Below are positions 9,109-17,906 of a DNA stretch of 64,000 nucleotides, piece after piece. This stretch comes from Lysobacter sp. 5GHs7-4 (GTDB lineage Bacteria; Pseudomonadota; Gammaproteobacteria; Xanthomonadales; Xanthomonadaceae), in NCBI RefSeq assembly GCF_021284765.1, contig NZ_CP089924.1, positions 4,645,886 through 4,709,885 on the forward strand. Direction: 5' to 3'. Made by a program: the position numbers and the translations under genes. Under the pieces are notes generated by a model. That model had not been told where the DNA came from and ran no database searches. It saw only the letters and a program-made list of their open reading frames with translations. Numbering within the stretch: position 1 is the stretch's first letter; every line of letters begins with the position of its first letter.

Positions 9109-11643
9109 ATGGCCAAGAACCTCCTCATCGTCGAGTCGCCCGCCAAGGCCAAGACGATCAACAAGTACCTCGGCAAGGACTTCACCGTCCTGGCCTCCTA
9201 CGGCCACGTCCGCGATCTGGTGCCCAAGGAAGGCGCGGTCGATCCGGACAACCACTTCGCGATGGACTACGCGGTCATCGAGAAGAACGAAAAACACGTC
9301 GACGCCATCGCCAAGGCCGCCAAGAGCGCCGACAACCTGTTTCTGGCGACCGACCCGGACCGCGAAGGCGAGGCGATCAGCTGGCACATCGGCGAGATCC
9401 TGCGCGAGCGCGGCCTGCTCGACGGCAAGCCGCTGCAGCGCGTGGTGTTCACCGAGATCACCCCGCGCGCGATCAAGGAGGCGATGAACGCGCCGCGCCA
9501 GATCGCCGCGCCCCTGGTCGACGCCCAGCAGGCGCGCCGCGCGCTGGACTACCTGGTCGGCTTCAATCTGTCGCCGGTGTTGTGGCGCAAGGTCCAGCGC
9601 GGCCTGTCCGCCGGCCGCGTGCAGTCGCCCGCGCTGCGCATGATCGTCGAGCGCGAGGAGGAGATCGAAGCCTTCGTCGCGCGCGAGTACTGGACCATCG
9701 AGGCCGAGTGCGCGCACCCGACCCAGACCTTCACCGCCAAGCTGGTCAAGCTGGACGGCAAGAAGTTCGAGCAGTTCACCATCACCGAGGGCGATACCGC
9801 CGAGGCCGCGCGCAAGCGCCTGGTCGCGGCCGCCAACGGCGCGTTGCACGTCACCGACGTGGCCAGCAAGGAGCGCAAGCGCCGTCCGGCGCCGCCGTTC
9901 ACCACCTCCACGCTGCAGCAGGAAGCCGCGCGCAAGCTCGGCTTCACCACCAAGCGCACCATGCAGGTCGCGCAGAAGCTGTACGAAGGCGTGGCGATCG
10001 GCGACGAAGGCACCGTCGGCCTGATCAGCTACATGCGTACCGACTCGGTCGCGCTGTCGGCCGATGCCCTGGTCGAACTGCGCGACGTGATCGCGCGCGA
10101 CTACGGCACCCGCGCCCTGCCCGACCAGCCCAACGTCTACAAGACCAAGTCCAAGAACGCCCAGGAAGCGCACGAAGCGGTGCGCCCGACGTCCGCGCTG
10201 CGCACGCCCGCGCAGGTGTCGCGCTTCCTCGACGACGACGCGCGCCGCCTGTACGAGCTGATCTGGAAGCGCACCGTCGCCTCGCAGATGGTGCCGGCCA
10301 CGCTCAACACCGTGTCGGTGGATCTGGCCGCGGGCAGCGAACACAGCTTCCGCGCCAGCGGCACCACCGTGGTCGACCCGGGCTTCCTGGCCGTGTACGA
10401 GGAGGGCAAGGACAGCAAGGCCGCCGAGGACGAGGACGAAGGCCGCAAGCTGCCGGCGATGAAGACCGGCGACCGCGTGCCGCTGGACCGCATCCACACC
10501 GACCAGCACTTCACCCAGCCGCCGGCGCGCTACACCGAAGCGGCGCTGGTCAAGGCGCTGGAGGAATACGGCATCGGCCGTCCCTCGACCTACGCCTCGA
10601 TCATCCAGACCCTGCTGTTCCGCAAGTACGTCGAACTGGAAAGCCGCAGCTTCCGTCCCAGCGACGTCGGCCGCGCGGTGTCGAAGTTCCTGTCCGGCCA
10701 CTTCACCCAGTACGTCGACTACGACTTCACCGCCAAGCTCGAAGACGAGCTGGACGCGGTGTCGCGCGGCGAGGAGGAATGGGTGCCGCTGATGGAACGG
10801 TTCTGGGAACCGTTCAAGAAGCTGGTCGAGGAAAAGAAGGAATCGGTCGATCGCAGCGAGGCCACCGGCGCGCGCGAGCTGGGCACCGATCCCAAGAGCG
10901 GCAAGCCGGTCAGCGTGCGCCTGGGCCGCTACGGGCCGTACGCGCAGATCGGCACCGCCGAGGACGAGGACAAGCCGACCTTCGCGTCGCTGCGCCCCGG
11001 CCAGAGCATGCACACCATCGGCCTGGAGGATGCGCTGGAGCTGTTCAAGCTGCCGCGCAAGCTGGGCCAGGACAAGGACGAGGAAGTCAGCGTCGGCATC
11101 GGCCGCTTCGGCCCCTTCGCCAAGCGCGGCAGCACCTACGCCTCGCTGAAGAAGGAGGACGATCCGTACACGATCGACCTGGCGCGCGCGGTGTTCCTGA
11201 TCGAGGAGAAGGAAGAGATCGCGCGCAACCGCATCATCAAGGAGTTCGACGGCAGCGACATCCAGGTGCTCAACGGCCGCTTCGGTCCCTACATCAGCGA
11301 CGGCAAGCTCAACGGCCGCATCCCCAAGGACCGCGAACCGGCGTCGCTGACGCTGGAGGAAGTGGTCAAGCTGATGGAGGAAACCGGCAAGCCGATGCGC
11401 GGCCGCTTCGGCAAGAAGACCGCGGCCAAGAAGGATGCGCCGGCCAAGAAGGCGGCCGCCAAGAAGACCGCGGAGAAGAAGCCGGCGGCGAAGAAGGTGG
11501 CCAAGAAGGCCGCGAAGAAGACCGCGAAGAAAGCGACCAAGAAGACCGCGACCAAGACCGCGACGGTGAAGGCGGTCGAGACCGTGGCGACGCCCAAGAA
11601 GCCGATCAGCGCGGCCAAGAAGCTGGTCAAGAAAGCTTCCTGA
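9109..11643 (+). CDS. topA: DNA topoisomerase I
   Basis: A type IA topoisomerase that relaxes negative supercoils. The 844-aa protein has an N-terminal Toprim domain (LLIVESPAKAKTI; DPDREGEAISWH) and the active-site Tyr at residue 308 in GLISYMRTDS. The C-terminal part has repeated G-R-[YF]-G-P-[YF] modules (GRYGPY, GRFGPF, GRFGPY) in place of the cysteine zinc fingers of the E. coli enzyme. The last ~75 residues are a Lys/Ala-rich, histone H1-like tail of AAKK repeats, probably for DNA binding. A clear terminator follows. Confidence 0.97.
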   Translation: MAKNLLIVESPAKAKTINKYLGKDFTVLASYGHVRDLVPKEGAVDPDNHFAMDYAVIEKNEKHVDAIAKAAKSADNLFLATDPDREGEAISWHIGEILRERGLLDGKPLQRVVFTEITPRAIKEAMNAPRQIAAPLVDAQQARRALDYLVGFNLSPVLWRKVQRGLSAGRVQSPALRMIVEREEEIEAFVAREYWTIEAECAHPTQTFTAKLVKLDGKKFEQFTITEGDTAEAARKRLVAAANGALHVTDVASKERKRRPAPPFTTSTLQQEAARKLGFTTKRTMQVAQKLYEGVAIGDEGTVGLISYMRTDSVALSADALVELRDVIARDYGTRALPDQPNVYKTKSKNAQEAHEAVRPTSALRTPAQVSRFLDDDARRLYELIWKRTVASQMVPATLNTVSVDLAAGSEHSFRASGTTVVDPGFLAVYEEGKDSKAAEDEDEGRKLPAMKTGDRVPLDRIHTDQHFTQPPARYTEAALVKALEEYGIGRPSTYASIIQTLLFRKYVELESRSFRPSDVGRAVSKFLSGHFTQYVDYDFTAKLEDELDAVSRGEEEWVPLMERFWEPFKKLVEEKKESVDRSEATGARELGTDPKSGKPVSVRLGRYGPYAQIGTAEDEDKPTFASLRPGQSMHTIGLEDALELFKLPRKLGQDKDEEVSVGIGRFGPFAKRGSTYASLKKEDDPYTIDLARAVFLIEEKEEIARNRIIKEFDGSDIQVLNGRFGPYISDGKLNGRIPKDREPASLTLEEVVKLMEETGKPMRGRFGKKTAAKKDAPAKKAAAKKTAEKKPAAKKVAKKAAKKTAKKATKKTATKTATVKAVETVATPKKPISAAKKLVKKAS

Positions 11644-11670
11644 TCGCGCGCGATCCGACACGTGGCAAAC

Positions 11671-11698
11671 GAAAACCCCGGCCCGTCCGGGGTTTTTC
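11671..11698 (+). terminator. Rho-independent terminator of topA
   Basis: AAAACCCCGG, the loop CCCGT, then CCGGGGTTTTT: a strong GC stem flanked by A and T runs, 28 bp after the topA stop. The flanking A and T runs would also allow termination on the other strand. Confidence 0.85.
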
Positions 11699-11944
11699 GT
11701 ATGCGCGCGACGCATCCGCGCAACATGCGCGGCGGTATGGCGCGCGCTGCATATCGCGGCCGCATCGGCGCGTTCCGATGCGAATGGGCATGAGCGCATA
11801 GCGAACTGCGCCACAGATTCGCGCGTCCACGCGCCCTACTATCGACGGCTAGAACAGATCGCGGCCATGTCCCGCGACACGCACGCCGCAGGACTTCCTG
11901 ACCGAGGGGCTCCATCCACCCTTCCACTCTAGTCGGGAGTCGAC

Positions 11945-13120
11945 ATGACCATCCTCAACACGCGTACGCAGGCCGTATGCGCGGCCGCGCTCGCCGTCGC
12001 CGCCTTGTGGCCGCACGGCGCCGCGCAGGCGCACGGCACCATGATCCATCCTTACAGCCGCGTGTATTACTGCGCGCAGGGCAACATCGAAAATCCGACC
12101 GATCCGGCCTGTCGCGCCGCGACCCAGGTCGGCGGCACCCAGGCGTTCTACGACTGGATGAGCATCAACCAGGCCAACGCCAACGACAACCACCGCGCGG
12201 TGGTGCCCGACGGCAAGCTGTGCAGCGGCAACAACGCGACCTTCCGCGGCCTGGACCTGCCGCGCGACGACTGGCAGGCCACCGACATCGCCGCCGGCAG
12301 CTACGAGTTCCAGTTCCGCGGCACCGCGCCGCATGCGACGCGCGAATGGGCCTTCTACATCACCCGCGAAGGCTGGGATCCGAACACGCCGCTGCGCTGG
12401 AACGACCTCGAACATTTCTGCAGCATCGGCAACACGCCGGTGGTCGGCGGCATCTATCGGCTGCAGTGCACGATCCCGCAACGCACGGGCCGGCATGTGA
12501 TCTACAACACCTGGCAGCGTTCGGATTCGACCGAAGCGTTCTACACCTGCATGGACGTGAAGTTCGCCGGCGGCGGCAATCCGCCGCTGCCGCAATGGCG
12601 CGATGCCGGCCCGCTGACCGCGCAGAACGACCATCCGATCGGCACCACCGTCAGCGTGCGCGTGTTCAACGCCAACGGCAGCGACGCCGAACGCATCGAC
12701 ACCGTGCTCATGGCCGGCCAGACCACGGCCGCCGCCTGGCCGCTGCGCGTGGCGCAGAACGTCAACGCGCAGGCCAGCACCGTGCGCATCGGCGTGCTGC
12801 AGAACGGCGCGATCACGCCGGTGCCCGCCGCCACCGGCAACCGCGTCTACCTCAACGGCAGCGGACGCACGCACCAGATCGACGTGCGCCTGCCCGAACC
12901 GCCGCAGCCGCCGGAACCGCCGGGCCCCACACCCGAGTACGACTACGTGTATCCCAACGGCATCGGCCAGTACGTGCCCGGCCAGACCGTGGTCAAGGCC
13001 AGCGACGGCAAGCTCTATGCCTGCAAGCCCTTCCCCGAAGGCTCCTGGTGCAACATCAACGCCGACGCCTACCGCCCCGGCACCGGCTGGGCCTGGCGCG
13101 ACGCCTGGATCGCCTACTGA
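11945..13120 (+). CDS. AA10 lytic polysaccharide monooxygenase, GbpA-like
   Basis: A secreted copper enzyme that oxidatively cleaves chitin or possibly cellulose. The signal peptide ends AQA, so cleavage exposes His30 (HGTMIHPYSR) as the first residue of the copper histidine brace. The second brace His is His130 in APHATREWAFYIT. After the AA10 domain (about 30-205) comes a GbpA-type domain 2 (about 210-310), a Pro-rich linker, and a C-terminal chitin-binding module resembling CBM73 or CBM5/12 (GQTVVKASDGKLYACKPF ... WRDAWIAY). The gene splits the common topA-tsaC pair and is followed by repeats, so it may be a later insertion. Chitin attack suits a predatory or antifungal lifestyle. Confidence 0.93.
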   Translation: MTILNTRTQAVCAAALAVAALWPHGAAQAHGTMIHPYSRVYYCAQGNIENPTDPACRAATQVGGTQAFYDWMSINQANANDNHRAVVPDGKLCSGNNATFRGLDLPRDDWQATDIAAGSYEFQFRGTAPHATREWAFYITREGWDPNTPLRWNDLEHFCSIGNTPVVGGIYRLQCTIPQRTGRHVIYNTWQRSDSTEAFYTCMDVKFAGGGNPPLPQWRDAGPLTAQNDHPIGTTVSVRVFNANGSDAERIDTVLMAGQTTAAAWPLRVAQNVNAQASTVRIGVLQNGAITPVPAATGNRVYLNGSGRTHQIDVRLPEPPQPPEPPGPTPEYDYVYPNGIGQYVPGQTVVKASDGKLYACKPFPEGSWCNINADAYRPGTGWAWRDAWIAY

Positions 13121-13128
13121 ACCGCTGC

Positions 13129-13154
13129 GCGGCAGGGGCTCCGGCCCCTGCCGC
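13129..13154 (+). terminator. Stem-loop after the LPMO gene
   Basis: Ten-bp perfect arms GCGGCAGGGG / CCCCTGCCGC with a 6-nt loop begin 8 bp after the LPMO stop. No T run follows, so this may be a mRNA 3'-end stabiliser or a weak terminator. Confidence 0.5.
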
Positions 13155-13184
13155 CGCATCGGGCGGCAAAATGTGTTGGGGTAT

Positions 13185-13400
13185 GAGCGGCGCAAGCCGC
13201 GACCACGAATCCGCAACGACGACGAAACCAATGCGCCCCCCCGAGTTCCGTGTCGCGGCTCACGCCGCTCCTGCAGTCGGAGTCGTGCGCCACACGCATG
13301 CGGCGCTTTGGGGTAGGAGCGGCGTCAGCCGCGACCGCGAATCCGCAACGACGACGCAACCAACGCGACCCGCCGGCTCCACATCCCGGCTCACATCCCT
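13185..13400. repeat. Two REP-like repeats between the LPMO gene and tsaC
   Basis: The 301-bp gap between the LPMO gene and tsaC holds no gene. 13185-13273 and about 13313-13400 share the core GCCGCGACC(A/G)CGAATCC, then GCAACGACGACG and a closing CGGCTCAC. The first copy is bounded by inverted ends (GAGCGGCG / CGCCGCTC). Related cores occur in the repeats at 1-786 and near 18305. Confidence 0.65.
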
Positions 13401-13421
13401 TCGTAATGCCACAATAGCCGC

Positions 13422-13988
13422 ATGCCCCCCACGCCCCTTCCCATCGCCGACGCCGCCGCGCTGCTGCGCCGGGGCGGCGTGCTGCTCTATCCCACCGAGG
13501 CCGTCTGGGGCATCGGCTGCGATCCCTTCGACGAGGCCGCGCTGCTGCGCCTGCTCGCGATCAAACAACGCCCGGTCGACAAGGGCGTGATCCTGATCGC
13601 CGGCGCCTTGGCGCAGTTCGACGGCCTGCTCGACTGGGACGCGCTGCCCATCGACCGCCGCGGTGCCGTGCTGGCGAGTTGGCCCGGCCCGCACACCTGG
13701 ATCGTGCCCACCACCGCGCGCGTGCCGCGCTGGATCACCGGCGCGCACGACGGCGTCGCCGTGCGCGTGAGCGCGCACCCCGACGTGGTCGCCTTGTGCG
13801 CCGCGTTCGGCGGGCCGCTGGTGTCGACCAGCGCCAACCTCGCCGGCGCGCCGCCCACGCCCGCGCGCGACGCACTGGACCCGGCCGTGCTGGCGCTGGC
13901 CGACGGCCTCAGCGTCGGCGAGACCGGCGGCCTGCTCACGCCCACGCAGATCCGCGACGCCCGCAGCGGCGCGGTGCTGCGCGCCTGA
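13422..13988 (+). CDS. tsaC: Threonylcarbamoyl-AMP synthase
   Basis: A YrdC/Sua5-family enzyme making L-threonylcarbamoyl-AMP from Thr, bicarbonate and ATP, the first step of tRNA t6A37 synthesis. At 188 aa it is the short TsaC type, without a Sua5 domain. Seen are YPTEAVWGIGCDP near the N-terminus, the KQRPVDKG nucleotide-binding motif, and STSANLAG. The gene normally lies next to topA/dprA/smg; here the LPMO gene intervenes. The ATG at 13422 gives a start matching the family. Confidence 0.93.
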   Translation: MPPTPLPIADAAALLRRGGVLLYPTEAVWGIGCDPFDEAALLRLLAIKQRPVDKGVILIAGALAQFDGLLDWDALPIDRRGAVLASWPGPHTWIVPTTARVPRWITGAHDGVAVRVSAHPDVVALCAAFGGPLVSTSANLAGAPPTPARDALDPAVLALADGLSVGETGGLLTPTQIRDARSGAVLRA

Positions 13989-14062
13989 ACGGCGGTCAAC
14001 GACGCTGGCCGCCGCGCGCGCCGGCGCTTCCGCCCTAGACGGCGCGGGCGCAAGATGCGCGC

Positions 14063-14737
14063 ATGTTCCCGCATCCGCGCCCCTGCCTGCTGTTCGCGCT
14101 GCTGGCCCTGGCCGGCGGCGCGCAGGCGGCCGAGGTCACCATCTACCGCTGCACCGATGCGCAGGGCCGGCTGAGCCTGCGCGACACGCCCTGCGCGCGC
14201 GGCGAGCAGCAGCAGACCCGGGCGATGCCGGTGCCGCGCGATCCGCCGCCGCGCGCGGCCGATCCTGTCGCGCGCACCGAACCCAGGCCGGTCGCGCCGC
14301 CGGCGCCGCGGCCGCAGGTGATCGTGGTCAACACGCCACGCCCGATGTACGAATGCGTGACGCCCGACGGCGAGCGCTATACCAGCGAAACCAGCGAAGG
14401 CAATCCGCGCTGGGTGCCGCTGTGGACGCTGATGCCGGTGATCGCCACCCGCAATCCGCTGGGCGACAACGTCGGCGGGCGACGGCCGCCGCCGTCCGAG
14501 TTCCGTCCCGGCGCGCCGCGCCCGCTGCCGCCCGGCGCGGCTTTCGCGTACCCTGCCGGCACCTGGGTGCGCGACGAATGCCACGCCCTGCCGCAGAGCG
14601 AAGTCTGCGCACGGCTGAGCGATCGCCGCTACGAACTCGACCGCCGCTACAACAGCGCGTTGCAGAGCGACCGCGTGCGCATCCAGACCGAACAGCGCGG
14701 CATCGATGCGCGCCTGGCCGACGATTGCGGAAGGTAG
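14063..14737 (+). CDS. DUF4124 exported protein (first of a pair)
   Basis: A 224-aa protein with a signal peptide (LLFALLALAGGAQA) followed at once by a DUF4124 domain (VTIYRCTDAQGRLSLRDTPC). The domain has two Cys and is common in Xanthomonadaceae periplasmic proteins of unknown role. A Pro/Arg-rich linker and a second Cys-containing domain (ECVTPDGERYTSE ... DECHALPQSEVCARL) follow. It is adjacent to a paralogue two bases downstream, with the same two-domain plan. Confidence 0.8.
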   Translation: MFPHPRPCLLFALLALAGGAQAAEVTIYRCTDAQGRLSLRDTPCARGEQQQTRAMPVPRDPPPRAADPVARTEPRPVAPPAPRPQVIVVNTPRPMYECVTPDGERYTSETSEGNPRWVPLWTLMPVIATRNPLGDNVGGRRPPPSEFRPGAPRPLPPGAAFAYPAGTWVRDECHALPQSEVCARLSDRRYELDRRYNSALQSDRVRIQTEQRGIDARLADDCGR

Positions 14738-14739
14738 CG

Positions 14740-15399
14740 ATGCAAAGCGTAAAGATGCGGTGGCTGTTGAGTTTGGCGTTGCTGTCCCTGGCCGACGCCG
14801 CGCAGGCGCAGCAGGTCACCATCTACCGTTGCACCGATGCCAGCGGCGCCCTCACGGTGCAGAACGACGTGCCCTGCCCCAAGGGCAGCAAACAGGACAA
14901 GCGCGTGATCGGCGCCGCGCCGACCTCGGCGACGCCGCCGTCGTTCGTCACGCCGATCGCGCAGCCCGCGTCCGCGCCGCCGCCGGCCGCGCCTGCATTG
15001 CCGCCGGCCACGCCGGCCGCCGCGCCCGCTCCGCCTGCGGCGCAAGCCGTGCCGGCCGCCACGGCGGCAGCCAGCGACCGCCTGCCGCCGCCGGTGCTGT
15101 TCGAATGCCGCACCTTCGACAACGACCGCTACCTCAGCGACAAGGGCGACCAGCCCGAACGCTGCGCGCCGCTGCAGACGGTCGACGTCAACGGCGGGCC
15201 CGGCGCCGGCGCCGCCTGCCAGATGGTCACCGACCAATGCCAGCGCATCGCCGACGGCGCGCTGTGCGAGAGCTGGAAGCAGCGCCTGCGCCAGGCCGAA
15301 TCGCAACTGCGCTTCGGCCCCGGCGACCAGCGCGCGACCGCGCAGGCCGACGTGGAGCGCATGACCCGGATCGTGCGCGAGAGCGCTTGCGGGCAGTAG
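14740..15399 (+). CDS. DUF4124 exported protein (second of a pair)
   Basis: A 219-aa paralogue of the preceding gene. It has a signal peptide (LLSLALLSLADAAQA), a DUF4124 domain (VTIYRCTDASGALTVQND), a long Pro/Ala linker, and a C-terminal domain with several Cys (LFECRTFDNDRYLSD ... CQMVTDQCQRIADGALC). The ATG at 14740 lies two bases past the upstream TAG and is chosen because it gives a clean signal peptide. The pair probably arose by tandem duplication. The function is unknown. Confidence 0.8.
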   Translation: MQSVKMRWLLSLALLSLADAAQAQQVTIYRCTDASGALTVQNDVPCPKGSKQDKRVIGAAPTSATPPSFVTPIAQPASAPPPAAPALPPATPAAAPAPPAAQAVPAATAAASDRLPPPVLFECRTFDNDRYLSDKGDQPERCAPLQTVDVNGGPGAGAACQMVTDQCQRIADGALCESWKQRLRQAESQLRFGPGDQRATAQADVERMTRIVRESACGQ

Positions 15400-15805
15400 C
15401 CGCGCCGGCATCGGCGGGGCTGCATCGGCGCTGAGTCGGGAGACCATGCGTTTCGGGCCTTTGGAACTCCGGCGCTTCGAGACGGGAACACCGCGGCTGC
15501 GCGGCCTGGCATCCGTCAGCGGCCGTCAGCCTCTGCCGTAGCTCCGTCGATTCGGTGGCTCGGCGGCAGCTAAGCGGCTCGGATGCTCTACGCCCTTCGC
15601 CTACCCCACACGATCTCGCCATCCCGTCATTCCAGCGCAAGGCGGAACCCATCTTGCCTCTGCCCCCGTCGAGCAGCGGGCAGGATTTGACGCCTAAGAT
15701 CATCAAAAATGCAGACAACTCCGGTCTTCATGCGCGCAAGTAGCAAACACCTCCCCATCCGAAGCGGACACTAAACCCCGGGTGGGCCGCGACAATTCGA
15801 CCCGC
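15400..15805. other. Intergenic stretch with one degenerate repeat
   Basis: No supported gene. Around 15626-15655 there is a degenerate copy of the dispersed element GTCATTCC(G)GCGAAAGC(C)GGAACCCAT, also seen near 17008, 36137 and 36211. A 62-codon open frame at 15555 reads through this repeat and was not accepted. The last 60 bp are less GC-rich and lead into the promoter of the next gene. Confidence 0.5.
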
Positions 15806-15835
15806 TGGACAATCTACCTACCAGTAGGTAGATTG
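15806..15835 (+). promoter_or_regulatory. Promoter overlapped by a perfect TetR-type operator
   Basis: A -35 like TGGACA (15806-15811) and a -10 like TAGATT (15829-15834) are separated by 17 bp. The palindrome CAATCTACCTAC-CA-GTAGGTAGATTG (15810-15835, two perfect 12-bp arms) fills the spacer and the -10. Binding there would block RNA polymerase. The obvious binder is the TetR protein encoded second in this operon at 16356. Confidence 0.75.
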
Positions 15836-15861
15836 CGCACACCTCCCTCAAGACACCCCAC

Positions 15862-16356
15862 ATGAGCATCTCCCCGATCGGCTGGCTGCACACCCTGGGC
15901 AGCCTTCCCGCGATCCCGCTCGCCGCGTACCTGCTGTTCAAACACGGACGCATCGTCCCCGAGAGCAAAGCCGGACGCGCCTACTTCTGGTTCATGCTGC
16001 TCGGCGTGCTCACCGTGTACCCGATCGCGCATCAGCCGGTGGGCCTGGTCATCGCCACGGTCACGCTGGCGGCGCTGCTGCTGGGCTACGGCATCGCGGT
16101 GTGGAAGCCGGCACGGCGCGCGTGGGCGTATGCGCAAACCGTCGCGCTCAGCCTCAGCGTGTTCCTGCTGATGGTGCCCACCGCGACCGAAAGCCTGCGC
16201 AGACTCCCCGTCGGCGACCCGCTGGTGACGGACTTGAAGGATCCCCTGCTGCTGGGCGTGCAGGGCGCGCTGTTGCTGGCGCTGCTCGTCGGCATTCCGC
16301 TGCAGGCGCGGGCGTTGTACAAGCGCAACACCGCCCCGGACCAGGCCGCCCATTGA
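15862..16356 (+). CDS. Small four-helix membrane protein under TetR control
   Basis: A 164-aa inner-membrane protein with about four transmembrane segments (near residues 8-26, 42-60, 64-82, 93-110) and a fifth hydrophobic stretch near 128-148. No family was recognised with certainty. It is the first gene of a two-gene unit; its stop TGA overlaps the ATG of the TetR gene. With the operator just upstream, it looks like the target the TetR repressor controls, possibly in response to a small hydrophobic compound. Confidence 0.7.
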   Translation: MSISPIGWLHTLGSLPAIPLAAYLLFKHGRIVPESKAGRAYFWFMLLGVLTVYPIAHQPVGLVIATVTLAALLLGYGIAVWKPARRAWAYAQTVALSLSVFLLMVPTATESLRRLPVGDPLVTDLKDPLLLGVQGALLLALLVGIPLQARALYKRNTAPDQAAH

Positions 16357-16958
16357 TGTCTTCAGTCACGCCATCGCCGCCGTCGTACTCGCCCAAGGCG
16401 CTGGAGATCATCCGGTGCGCGAACCAGTTGTTGGCCGCGGGCGGCTACAACGGTTTCAGCTACGCCGACATCGCCGAGCGGGTGCAGGTGCGCAAGGCCA
16501 GCATCCATCACCACTTCCCGGCCAAGGCCGATCTGGTCAAGGCCACGGTGGCCCTGCACCGCGAGGCCACGCTGAGGGGACTGCAGTCCTTGCAACAGTC
16601 GGTTCCCGACCCGCATGCGCGGCTGGTCGCCTACGGCAGTTACTGGGCCGACTGCATCCGCGCCTCGAACCCGCCGATCTGCATCTGCGCGCTGCTGGCG
16701 GCGGAACTGCCGGCCATTCCCGCCGAGGTCGCCGACGAGGTCATGGGCCATTTCGCCGATCTGCAGGCGTGGCTAGCCGCGACCCTGGAAGAAGGCGCCG
16801 CGCAGGGCGCGATACGCCTGACCGAAACGCCGGCGGCGGAAGCGGCGATGTTCATGGCGTCGATACACGGCGCGATGCTGTCCGCGCGCGCGTTGGGCGA
16901 TGCGTCGGTGTTCTGGGGCATCGCCCGTTTGGCCACCGATCGGCTCAAGGCCGCGTAG
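16356..16958 (+). CDS. TetR family transcriptional regulator
   Basis: A 200-aa repressor-type regulator. The N-terminal helix-turn-helix is seen in YNGFSYADIAERVQVRKAS followed by IHHHFPAKADLVKATV (about residues 25-65). The C-terminal helical ligand and dimer domain contains CICALLAAELPAIP. The ATG at 16356 overlaps the upstream stop, implying coupling. It most likely represses its own operon through the palindrome at 15810-15835. The ligand is unknown. Confidence 0.88.
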   Translation: MSSVTPSPPSYSPKALEIIRCANQLLAAGGYNGFSYADIAERVQVRKASIHHHFPAKADLVKATVALHREATLRGLQSLQQSVPDPHARLVAYGSYWADCIRASNPPICICALLAAELPAIPAEVADEVMGHFADLQAWLAATLEEGAAQGAIRLTETPAAEAAMFMASIHGAMLSARALGDASVFWGIARLATDRLKAA

Positions 16959-17007
16959 CGGTCGATGGCGGCGTGTGAGTTCCGCGTCGGCGTAACGAAG
17001 ATCAAGA

Positions 17008-17091
17008 TGGGTTCCGGCTTTCGCCGGAATGACGGTGCGGGAGATCGGAGGCGGCATGCACGTAGCGCGCATCGGCGATTCGCGCTACGTG
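17008..17091. repeat. Dispersed repeat plus 11-bp stem-loop between convergent genes
   Basis: 17008-17036 is a copy of the element with core TTCCGGCTTTCGCCGGAA, an imperfect palindrome. 17059-17069 (CACGTAGCGCG) and 17081-17091 (CGCGCTACGTG) form a perfect 11-bp stem with an 11-nt loop. Both lie between the ends of the TetR gene (plus) and an SDR gene (minus), so the stem-loop may protect or end both transcripts. Confidence 0.5.
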
Positions 17092-17129
17092 GATCGGATT
17101 CGCGCCACGGGGATACCCGCGGCGCGCCT

Positions 17130-17906
17130 TCAAAACCCGTAGCGCAGAAAACCGCCGTCCACCGCGATGCATTCGCCGGTGATGTAGCCGGCCGCGGGCA
17201 GGCACAGGAAGGCGACCGCGGCGGCCACTTCCTCGGCCTCGCCGATACGGCCCAGCGGCGTGCGCAGCAGCACTTCGTCCAGATAATCCGGATCGGCGAG
17301 CTTGTCGGAGGTGCGACGGGTGCGGATGTACCAGGGCGCGACCGCGTTGACGCGCACGCCGTCCTCGGCCCATTCGACGGCGAGGTTGCGGGTCATCTGG
17401 TGCATCGCCGCCTTGCTCATGCCGTAGGGCGCGCCGGTGCGCACGTGGGTGGCGCCGGACACGCTGCCGACGTTGACGATGCTGGACGCCGCGTGGCGGG
17501 TCAGCAACGGGTGCGCATAGCGCGACAGTTCGAACGCCGAGAACAGGTTGATCTCGAACACCTGCCGCCATTCGTCCTCGGTGTAGTCGGTGCTGGCCTT
17601 GACCAGGTTGCCGCCGGCGTTATTGACCAGGATGTGCAGGCCCTCGCCGAAATCCTCGACCCAGTCCAGCAGCTCGCGACGCTGTTCCTCGTCGGCGACA
17701 TCGGCCACGAAGGCCTGGACCTCGCGCTCGGGAAAATCCTCCAGCAACTCGGCGCGCGCCGCATCGAGCGCGGCGATGTCGCGCGCGGCCAGCAACACGT
17801 CGGCGCCGAAGCCCAGCAGCTCGCGCGCGATCGCGCGTCCGATGCCGGCGCTGCCGCCGGTCACCAGGGCCAGTTGCCCGTCCAATCGCCAACGCTTGGG
17901 GTCCAT
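17130..17906 (-). CDS. SDR family oxidoreductase
   Basis: A 258-aa classical short-chain dehydrogenase/reductase. It has the cofactor loop TGGSAGIGRAIA, NNAGG, the catalytic Ser in NVGSVSGATHV, and YGMSK (Tyr and Lys). The C-terminal VDGGF is typical of the tropinone reductase-like group. The substrate is not predictable. The ATG at 17906 is chosen; the frame upstream is a shadow. It is divergent from the small lipoprotein gene at 18056. Confidence 0.88.
   Translation of the reverse strand: MDPKRWRLDGQLALVTGGSAGIGRAIARELLGFGADVLLAARDIAALDAARAELLEDFPEREVQAFVADVADEEQRRELLDWVEDFGEGLHILVNNAGGNLVKASTDYTEDEWRQVFEINLFSAFELSRYAHPLLTRHAASSIVNVGSVSGATHVRTGAPYGMSKAAMHQMTRNLAVEWAEDGVRVNAVAPWYIRTRRTSDKLADPDYLDEVLLRTPLGRIGEAEEVAAAVAFLCLPAAGYITGECIAVDGGFLRYGF

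Noticed and set aside
9070..11814. A 914-codon open frame on the minus strand over topA
   Set aside because: It is an antisense shadow caused by high GC and third-position bias; topA on the plus strand has clear family motifs across the whole span.
15555..15743. A 62-codon frame in the gap after the DUF4124 pair
   Set aside because: It reads through a dispersed repeat (SFQRKAEPILPL is the translated element) and lacks a ribosome site.
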